From Fen-999 sp035505955 (GTDB lineage Bacteria > Pseudomonadota > Gammaproteobacteria > Burkholderiales > Rhodocyclaceae): a stretch of 53,725 bases of DNA. Positions within the stretch are counted from its first letter, which is position 1. Each line of letters opens with the position of its first letter. The stretch spans positions 1 to 53,725 of the forward strand of contig DATJQH010000005.1 in NCBI GenBank assembly GCA_035505955.1. Direction: 5' to 3'. Under the pieces are notes generated by a model. It was not told the origin of the DNA. It saw only the letters and a list, made by a program, of their open reading frames with translations, and ran no database searches. Both the position numbers and the translations under genes were made by a program. Of this stretch, positions 48,213 to 53,725 are shown in pieces.

Positions 48213-49552
48213 CGGAAAGCCTGAACATCCTCGTTGTCGAAGACGATGAGTCGTTGCGCGACGCCATCCTGCTGACGCTGGAAGCCGCGGGTCATCAGGC
48301 GAGGGGGGCCGCGGGCGGCCCGGAAGCGTTGATGGCCATGGAGCGGAACAGGTTCAACATGGTCGTTTCGGACCTCCGCATGGCTCCCATGGACGGTCTG
48401 CAGCTACTGACCGAGATTCGATCCCGGCATCCGACACTGCCCGTCATGCTCATGACTGCGTTCGGCGAAGTCGACAAGGCGGTAGCGGCGATGCGCGGCG
48501 GCGCCTGCGACTTCATGCTCAAACCCTTCGAACCGCGCGCGTTGCTTGATCAAATCGCGCGCTACGCCACTCCGCCGCACGCCGATGGAGTGATTGCCGC
48601 CGATTCGCGCACCCGCGAGGTCCTCCTGATGGCATCGCGCGTGGCCCGTACTGACGCAACCGTCCTCCTCACCGGGGAATCCGGTACCGGGAAGGAAGTG
48701 TTTGCGCGCTATATCCACGACCAGTCGGCGCGCGCGCGCGGGCCGTTCGTGCCAATCAACTGTGCTGCAATCCCGGACACATTGCTCGAAGCCACGTTGT
48801 TCGGCTACGAGCGGGGCGCCTACACGGGGGCGCAGGCCGCACAGGCCGGCAAGTTCGAGCAGGCCAACGGCGGTACCTTGCTGCTGGACGAGATATCCGA
48901 AATGCCGCTCAGCCTCCAGGCGAAGCTTCTCCGCGTGCTTCAGGAACGCGAAGTCGAGCGCGTCGGCGGAAAGAAGCCGATCCCTCTGGACATTCGTGTG
49001 CTCGCAACCTCCAATCGCGACATGACCGTCGAAGTGAAGGCCGGCCGGTTCCGGGAAGATTTGTACTACCGCCTCAACGTCTTTCCCTTGGCAATCCCGA
49101 GTCTCCGCGAGCGACCAGAGGACATACTGCCACTGGCCAAGCATTTCCTGTCCGTCCGCGGGGGAGCCGGCAGGGCCGCACGGCTGAGTCCTGCGGCTGA
49201 GGCAAAACTTGCCGGCCATGATTGGCCCGGCAATGTCCGGGAACTGGAGAACGTTATCCAGCGCTCGCTGATTCTGGCTTCCGGTGACGTAATCGAGGCC
49301 GATAGCGTGCCCTTGAGCGGGCAAGTTCAGTCGCAGGATTCTCCCCGCTCCATTCCGCAGATGGATGTGCATCCCAAAGAGACGCTGGCGCCGGCCAATA
49401 TGAGAGATCTGGAGAAACAGCACATCCTTGAAACGCTTGCCAAGGTCGGTGGTTCACGCAAGAAAGCCGTTGAATTGCTGGGTATTTCTGAGCGGACCTT
49501 GCGCTACAAGCTCGCTCAGTATCGTGAAGACGGTGACTTGGGTGTCGATTGA
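48209..49552 (+). CDS. fleR: FleR/FlrC-like sigma-54 response regulator
   Basis: Protein of 447 residues. Receiver domain (about 1-120) with Asp12-Asp13 pocket and acceptor Asp55 (VVSDLRMAPMDG); AAA+ domain with Walker A GESGTGKE near 150 and the sigma-54 contact loop GAYTGA (a Tyr variant of GAFTGA) near 205; Fis-type helix-turn-helix near 405-445 (SRKKAVELLGISERTLRYKL). It activates RpoN promoters of middle flagellar genes. Encoded beside four strong sigma-54 promoters. The upstream master activator FleQ/FlrA is not in the window; FlhDC may take that role. Directly followed by fliE. Confidence 0.93.
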   Translation: MTESLNILVVEDDESLRDAILLTLEAAGHQARGAAGGPEALMAMERNRFNMVVSDLRMAPMDGLQLLTEIRSRHPTLPVMLMTAFGEVDKAVAAMRGGACDFMLKPFEPRALLDQIARYATPPHADGVIAADSRTREVLLMASRVARTDATVLLTGESGTGKEVFARYIHDQSARARGPFVPINCAAIPDTLLEATLFGYERGAYTGAQAAQAGKFEQANGGTLLLDEISEMPLSLQAKLLRVLQEREVERVGGKKPIPLDIRVLATSNRDMTVEVKAGRFREDLYYRLNVFPLAIPSLRERPEDILPLAKHFLSVRGGAGRAARLSPAAEAKLAGHDWPGNVRELENVIQRSLILASGDVIEADSVPLSGQVQSQDSPRSIPQMDVHPKETLAPANMRDLEKQHILETLAKVGGSRKKAVELLGISERTLRYKLAQYREDGDLGVD

Positions 49553-49560
49553 GTCGCCGA

Positions 49561-49577
49561 TGGGCACGCCGTTTGCT
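49561..49577 (+). promoter_or_regulatory. Sigma-54 promoter of fliE
   Basis: TGGGCACGCCGTTTGCT compares with TTGGCACG-N4-TTGCT at all but one defined position. GG at 49563-49564 and GC at 49575-49576 have exact spacing, 36 bases before the fliE ATG. Confidence 0.85.
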
Positions 49578-49611
49578 ACGGAAATTGTGAGTTCTGAAAG
49601 GCGGACGATCA

Positions 49612-49938
49612 ATGGCGATTGACACCAGCAACCTCGACCAAATGTTGACGCAGCTGCGGGCGGCAGCTGCGGTTGCGCAAAAGAAGCCTGCCGAGTCGAC
49701 AAGTCCGGCTGGAGGCGCGGACTTTTCGCAGGCGCTGAAAACTGCCATCGATCAGGTGAATCAGGCGCAACAGCAGGCGCAACAGATCGCGGAAGACTTT
49801 TCGACCGGCAAGAACAATGTCAATTTGCAGGACGTGATGATTGACCTGCAAAAGGCCAATCTGTCGTTTCAGCAGATGGTGCAAGTGAGGAACAAACTGG
49901 TCACCGCCTACAACGACATCATGAACATGCAGCTTTGA
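49612..49938 (+). CDS. fliE: Flagellar MS ring-rod junction protein FliE
   Basis: Protein of 108 residues. C-terminal NLQDVMIDLQKANLSFQQMVQVRNKLVTAYNDIMNMQ is the family signature; the N-terminus is helical with a Gln-rich stretch. FliE connects FliF to the rod and is the first rod protein exported. It is separated from fliF by the fleSR genes, with fliF on the other strand, although the two are often adjacent in one operon elsewhere. It has its own sigma-54 promoter. Confidence 0.95.
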   Translation: MAIDTSNLDQMLTQLRAAAAVAQKKPAESTSPAGGADFSQALKTAIDQVNQAQQQAQQIAEDFSTGKNNVNLQDVMIDLQKANLSFQQMVQVRNKLVTAYNDIMNMQL

Positions 49939-49956
49939 GGCTGTGGCTGGCGGTCG

Positions 49957-50760
49957 TCACGCCATGCCCGACGCTCGAGCCTTGCGTTCCCGTTCCACCT
50001 TGATGATGTAGCGCTGCACCAGCGTCAGCATAGGCCCTGGAAGGCTGGAAAACTGGCATCCTGCCCGGGTAACCTGAAGTCCGGAACGAAGCGTGATGTC
50101 GAAGACATTGCGCACCTCGAGTGTAGTGATCAGGACCCCGACCTCCGGCAGCTGTACTCGACAGTCCGCAAAATTCGTCCCCGTCTCCAAGACGAGATCT
50201 TTGGGCGGAACGACAAACGCCAAACCGCCGCCGCTGATGTCGATCACGTTGGCATCGACGAGGGCGGGAAGCACGTGACCCTGGGCATCGGTCGGAATCT
50301 GGCACTTGACGGGATTCACGATGGGAGTCGTCAGACGGTAGAACTCCCGCCTCTGGAGCCGCAATACCGTGTCGGGCAGCGCAGCACGAAACGCAGGCCC
50401 GCCTTGGTAGGTCACCAGGCGCAGGTTGCGCAGCAGGAACTGGATCCTGATCTTGTCGTGGCTCGTGACGCAGAAGTGCTTGTCTGCTTCCAGCGCGCGT
50501 TGATTCATCTCGCTGCTGCTGCCATAGTCGAGGGTCAATCCGTGCTCGTCGACGCCGATTACCGCCGAAAGAAGAAAGTCCCTGCCTTCGTTGAAATAGA
50601 TCGTGATGTTGTCCGTGCCGGCCAACAAGGTCCGGAGTACATACAGAATCTCATTCCTGTTGTGCAGGAGGAATTGCCCGTAGTCGGCGGGTTCGAGCAG
50701 CGTCGCCGACTTGCCGCTCGGTTCTGCCTCGTCGCTGGCGTGGGGATCGGGAAGGGCCAT
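49957..50760 (-). CDS. ycgR: YcgR-like c-di-GMP-binding flagellar brake protein
   Basis: Protein of 267 residues. An N-terminal YcgR domain (about 20-135, with FLLHNRNEILYVLRTLL) precedes a PilZ domain (about 138-255). The c-di-GMP site is complete: RREFYR (RxxxR) near 137 and DISGGG (D/NxSxxG) near 174. When bound to c-di-GMP, YcgR acts on the motor to slow swimming. With the LapD system at the other end of the window it suggests shared c-di-GMP control of motility and adhesion. Last gene of the minus-strand fliD-fliS-fliT cluster. Confidence 0.93.
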   Translation of the reverse strand: MALPDPHASDEAEPSGKSATLLEPADYGQFLLHNRNEILYVLRTLLAGTDNITIYFNEGRDFLLSAVIGVDEHGLTLDYGSSSEMNQRALEADKHFCVTSHDKIRIQFLLRNLRLVTYQGGPAFRAALPDTVLRLQRREFYRLTTPIVNPVKCQIPTDAQGHVLPALVDANVIDISGGGLAFVVPPKDLVLETGTNFADCRVQLPEVGVLITTLEVRNVFDITLRSGLQVTRAGCQFSSLPGPMLTLVQRYIIKVERERKARASGMA

Positions 50761-50808
50761 GGCCGCCGAATTCTATCTGGATTGCCGGAGTTGCGACTGC
50801 GCCGGCGA

Positions 50809-51096
50809 TCACTCGCGTGTTGCGGATTCGCCTTGTTCCACCCGGTAGAGCCAGGCAAGAAGCTCCGCAACCGCAAGGTAAAGCTGGGGCGGGATGTGAT
50901 CGTCCAGATCAACTTGCATCAGCAGCGCGACCATTTCCGGCGACTCATGAACATAGATGTCGTGATCATGGGCGCGCGCGATTATTGTTTCCGCGATCAA
51001 GCCACGGCCCTTGGCAACCACGCGCGGTGCGGCATCGCCGGGTGCGTACGCCAGGGCTACAGCCAGCGATCTATCTTTCTCGGAGGCGTCGGCCAC
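50809..51096 (-). CDS. FlhB C-terminal-like protein lacking the cleavage motif
   Basis: Protein of 95 residues, starting at GTG 51096, just after the FliK-like stop (TGAC-GTG), with AGGAAGAAG upstream. It aligns to the FlhB cytoplasmic domain (VALAYAPGDAAPRVVAKGRGLIAE ... HIPPQLYLAVAELLAWLY) but lacks the NPTH cleavage site and the membrane domain. Such FlhB-like (FhlB, YlqH) proteins can partly replace FlhB-C in export, or modulate it. It follows a FliK-like gene in one operon, pairing two substrate-switch relatives. Confidence 0.88.
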   Translation of the reverse strand: MADASEKDRSLAVALAYAPGDAAPRVVAKGRGLIAETIIARAHDHDIYVHESPEMVALLMQVDLDDHIPPQLYLAVAELLAWLYRVEQGESATRE

Positions 51097-51097
51097 G

Positions 51098-52336
51098 TCA
51101 GACTTCTTCTTCCTGGCGCACTTCGAACACTTGCGTGGACAGCCCCGCATCGGCAAGTCGGCGCATCAAGGCTGGGGCTTGCTGCCGCAGGTCGGCTGCC
51201 GCACCGCTTTCGGCAGCGGTGAGGCGCACACGAAGTCGATCGCCAGTGAGTTGCAGTGTCGCCTGCAGATCGCCAAGTCGCGGCATGGTCAGTCGCAGCG
51301 ATGTGCTCCATTGCGCGACCCCCTCTGTCGGTTCTGGCGTCGCGTCGCGTTCATCCACAATATCGCGCTGAATGGCCCAGTCAACGGTTTGCCCCGGCCA
51401 GACTTCACCATGCCAGGCAAGCCGCTGGGTTGCCACTGCGTCGAGTTGTTGCTGAACGAGGGGGCGGATTTCCTGCGGCACGTTCGCGGCGGTTTGCGTT
51501 GACGAAGCCGTTGAGGAAGTCATTGATGCGAGTTGCTCTCGACGCTCGATAGAAGCGCTGCTCACGGACTCCGCTTTTCCGTGCGGGTCGGTCTTAGGTA
51601 CCGTGGTCAGCCACGGTTCGCGTGCATCGCCAGCGAGTGCAGGGTTTCGGTACGTCAAATTCGCCGGGCCCTGTTCAGTCAGATGATCCGGCTCCACAGA
51701 CACGGCTTGATCTGCCGGGATTTGCGACAGTGTCGGTCTGGGTGCCGCCGGCAGTTGCCCTTGAGGCTCGACGCGCAAGGACGAGATGGAGCGATTCCCA
51801 TTGAGCCACTGGGCTTGGTGGGCTTCATAGAACAACCCGCTCTGCGAGACAGCCTTCTGCAGCGCAGGCGCAAGGTCGGCGCCCTTGACGGGCGGTTGCG
51901 GCACAACGGGCTCACCACGACTGAGCGGGGCGGGCGAGGGGGATTTGCCTTCTTCGGGCAGCAATTGGCCAATCATATGGCCCGCATCCGAGATTCTGGA
52001 ATAAGGATAGGCGCGCGAATCGCTCGAGACGGTGGTGGTCGGCTGGGCATCGGCGCGCTGGGCAATCACAGTTCGGCCGGAGCGATCGACGACAGTCAGC
52101 TCGAGCGTGTCGCCGGCGTTGGCTCCCTCCGGTAGCTGCAGCGTAAGCTGCTTCCCCGCTACCAAAGCACGATAGGTATTGTCGGGCAGAAGTTCCTGGA
52201 TGCGCGCCGTGAAAGTCTGCCCAGTCTGCAGTTCCGGGAGATCGGCGGGGACGCCACGAACGGGGGCCAGCGCCTGCAACTGGTTGTCGACCTGCATGCG
52301 CAGGCGTACGCCTGCATCCGGTGGAATCACGGCCAT
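51098..52336 (-). CDS. Second FliK-like protein with C-terminal hook-length-control domain
   Basis: Protein of 412 residues. The C-terminal domain (about 320-400: TSLRLTMPRLGDLQATLQLTGDRLRVRLTAAES) matches the FliK switch domain in layout. The N-terminal part (about 40-100) has a beta pattern, LQTGQTFTARIQELLPDNTYRAL, not seen in the main FliK; a Pro/Ser-rich linker joins them. It resembles FliK-like proteins paired with FhlB in other bacteria. The canonical fliK is at 40433-41761, so this is a paralogue. Whether it acts on the 95-residue FlhB-like partner is inferred from adjacency. Confidence 0.82.
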   Translation of the reverse strand: MAVIPPDAGVRLRMQVDNQLQALAPVRGVPADLPELQTGQTFTARIQELLPDNTYRALVAGKQLTLQLPEGANAGDTLELTVVDRSGRTVIAQRADAQPTTTVSSDSRAYPYSRISDAGHMIGQLLPEEGKSPSPAPLSRGEPVVPQPPVKGADLAPALQKAVSQSGLFYEAHQAQWLNGNRSISSLRVEPQGQLPAAPRPTLSQIPADQAVSVEPDHLTEQGPANLTYRNPALAGDAREPWLTTVPKTDPHGKAESVSSASIERREQLASMTSSTASSTQTAANVPQEIRPLVQQQLDAVATQRLAWHGEVWPGQTVDWAIQRDIVDERDATPEPTEGVAQWSTSLRLTMPRLGDLQATLQLTGDRLRVRLTAAESGAAADLRQQAPALMRRLADAGLSTQVFEVRQEEEV

Positions 52337-52406
52337 GACGTGATCCCTCTAAGCTGCGGTGAAGAGATAGGTATCCGAACGGTAGCCATCGTCGGCCACC
52401 GAGCAA

Positions 52407-52739
52407 TCACGAGCCCGCGCGGTAGGCGCTTTCGACCTGCCGGCGCCGGATACTGCCGCCGAGAAATTGCCGTACCTGCTCCATCCAAGGCTCCGTGTGA
52501 CGGCGAACTTCGGCGTCGTCATCGAGGATGCGCTGGATCAAAGCCCGCTTGGCTTCCACTTCGGACTCAGAAAGGCGGCCATTGTCGTCCTCGGCTTCCA
52601 GCGAACGGCGTAGTGCCGTGACTGACTTCTCGAGGGCAATCAAGTTCTCCCAGTCGTTCGCTCGCGCCGCGTCCACCATGCGGGCGGACAGGGTGCTCAT
52701 TTCCTGATAGATCTCGATCTGGGAAGCCATTGCCAGCAT
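52407..52739 (-). CDS. fliT: Flagellar chaperone FliT
   Basis: Protein of 110 residues, all-alpha (QIEIYQEMSTLSARMVDAARANDWENLIALEKSV) with the conserved W near residue 29. FliT binds FliD before export, and in enterics FlhDC. The start is ATG 52739 (52730 also possible); the longer frame to 52892 overlaps fliS. It lies 8 bases after fliS. Confidence 0.88.
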   Translation of the reverse strand: MLAMASQIEIYQEMSTLSARMVDAARANDWENLIALEKSVTALRRSLEAEDDNGRLSESEVEAKRALIQRILDDDAEVRRHTEPWMEQVRQFLGGSIRRRQVESAYRAGS

Positions 52740-52747
52740 GGTAAGAC

Positions 52748-53173
52748 CTACCGCTGGGTGCTGTTCGCGGAAAGAACGGCCGGATCGTCGGCTATTTCTT
52801 CCCAGGCGCCCTTCAGTTCGCCGAGCAGGCCGGCAACTTCGGCCAGGGCGGGTCCGTCGTCGCGAAGATTCGCGTAAAGAAGCCGGGCGCACATGTAGTC
52901 GTAAAGCGCCGAAAGGCGATCGGCCAGTTCTCCGCCGGCATCCTTGTCCAGGCTGACTTTGAGTCCATTCGCGATGATGTCGATGGCGCGGGAGATCGAT
53001 TGGCCCTTGTCAACGGAATTCTTGTTGCGTATGGAGGCAGCCGCGGAGGCAACCGATAGCATGGCGCCGTCGAACAGCATCAGAATCAGCTTGTGCGGCG
53101 ACGCCGACGCGATCGACGTTTCGACGCCGACCCTGGAGTACGCAGCGGCGGGGTTGCCGGACGATGAAAACAT
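52748..53173 (-). CDS. fliS: Flagellin chaperone FliS
   Basis: Protein of 141 residues. AAAYSRVGVETSIASASPHKLILMLFDGAM is the FliS N-terminal signature in pieces, followed by the four-helix fold (SISRAIDIIANGLKVSLD, LSALYDYMCARLLYAN). FliS binds the C-terminus of flagellin. It lies 17 bases after fliD. Confidence 0.95.
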   Translation of the reverse strand: MFSSSGNPAAAYSRVGVETSIASASPHKLILMLFDGAMLSVASAAASIRNKNSVDKGQSISRAIDIIANGLKVSLDKDAGGELADRLSALYDYMCARLLYANLRDDGPALAEVAGLLGELKGAWEEIADDPAVLSANSTQR

Positions 53174-53190
53174 GGAATCTCCCGGAGCGC

Positions 53191-53725
53191 CTACTTGCTT
53201 GAGCTACTGCTGGCTGAAGGCAAGGCAGCGAGTTGTTGCGTCAAATAAGTGCTGGTCGCGGTCATGTTCGAAATCAGCGTATCGAGCGCCGTGAACTGGC
53301 TGCGATAGCGCGCCTCGATCGCTGTGAGTCTAGCATTAAGTTGATCACGGCGATTGCCAATGTCCTTGACGTCCGCATTGAGCGACGCCGTTGCGTTGGT
53401 GATCATGCCGTTGGTTCCGGTCAGCATATCGGATGTCGTCTTGACTGCGCCGCCGAGCCCGGAAAGATAGCCTGCTACGTCCGCGTAGTGCGAACTGACC
53501 GCGTTGCTCAACTTCGTGGAATCAACCGACAAAGTACCATCGCGCTGTACGCTTACGCCGAGGTCGGACAATGTCTTGATCGTGCCTGTCGCACCGGTGG
53601 GCGTCGTGCTGATGAGCTTGTACAGATCGCTCTGCGCACTGCGAAGCGTGTAGTCGCCTTGCAGCGTTCCCGCGGTCTTCGTCGTTGCGTCGTAGTAGCC
53701 GTATTGCTTGACCTGCGCAATGAAG
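53191..53725 (-). CDS. fliD: Filament cap protein FliD, C-terminal part (runs off the window)
   Basis: About 177 C-terminal residues are visible; the gene continues beyond 53725. The segment LSDLGVSVQRDGTLSVDSTKL and the C-terminal helix with NADVKDIGNRRDQLNARL, YRSQFTALDTLISNM and a poly-Ser end are FliD features. It caps the filament and folds flagellin. fliS and fliT follow on the same strand, as is usual; flagellin (fliC) probably lies just beyond the edge. Confidence 0.94.
   Translation of the reverse strand, partial: FIAQVKQYGYYDATTKTAGTLQGDYTLRSAQSDLYKLISTTPTGATGTIKTLSDLGVSVQRDGTLSVDSTKLSNAVSSHYADVAGYLSGLGGAVKTTSDMLTGTNGMITNATASLNADVKDIGNRRDQLNARLTAIEARYRSQFTALDTLISNMTATSTYLTQQLAALPSASSSSSK

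Overview
The window is one long, almost gap-free motility and chemotaxis locus of a GC-rich (by eye roughly 63-65% GC) Gram-negative bacterium, preceded on the left by a Lap-type biofilm adhesin module. Protein families (FlhDC together with FlhF/FlhG, two stator pairs, CheZ, CheV, FliT/FliS, FlgM/FlgN, L and P ring proteins, LapD/LapG) point to a betaproteobacterium with a polar flagellum. A Rhodocyclales-like organism is my best guess, but this is inference from gene content, not a database match.

Left edge, 1-5.6 kb: the C-terminal secretion signal of a giant type I-secreted adhesin (partial), the convergent pair lapD-lapG (c-di-GMP receptor and periplasmic protease that controls adhesin release), a TolC-family outer membrane channel with an unusual extra NTF2-like C-terminal domain, and a NUDIX hydrolase. 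5.6-15.5 kb: the master activator flhDC, the first stator motAB, then cheR-cheB and cheV-cheV-cheY-cheZ-cheA. CheB lacks its receiver domain and CheA has no recognisable P2 domain. 15.5-23.3 kb: the export and placement genes flhB-flhA-flhF-flhG, the flagellar sigma factor fliA, and the second stator motCD. 23.4-24.9 kb, minus strand: flgN-flgM and flgA. 25.1-36.1 kb, plus strand: flgBCDEFGHIJ, then flgKL and a small lipoprotein. 36.1-47.0 kb, minus strand: fliFGHIJ and fliKLMNOPQR. 47.1-49.9 kb, plus strand: a FleS/FleR (FlrB/FlrC)-like sigma-54 two-component system and fliE. 50.0-53.7 kb, minus strand: fliD (partial), fliS, fliT, a second FliK-like protein, an FlhB-C-like protein and the c-di-GMP brake ycgR.

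Regulation: three control tiers can be read from the DNA. FlhDC is encoded, yet strong sigma-54 (-24/-12) promoters lie before flgB, flgK, fliE and fliK (weaker ones before fliF and flgA), matching the resident FleSR pair. Sigma-28 promoters lie before flgM and flgK. A 15-bp palindrome, CGGCA-N5-TGCCG, occurs five times: before flhB, between flgA and flgB, before flgK, between fliF and fleS, and inside fliK. It is the best candidate for an undescribed or under-described regulatory signal here, probably the FleR operator. At flhB the palindrome is extended into a perfect 17-bp stem whose right arm contains the ribosome binding site of a TTG-started gene.

No rRNA, tRNA, CRISPR, insertion sequence or prophage was seen. 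No stretch longer than 300 bases lacks a gene; the two largest gaps (5556-5764 and 24936-25153) are regulatory and are described as such.
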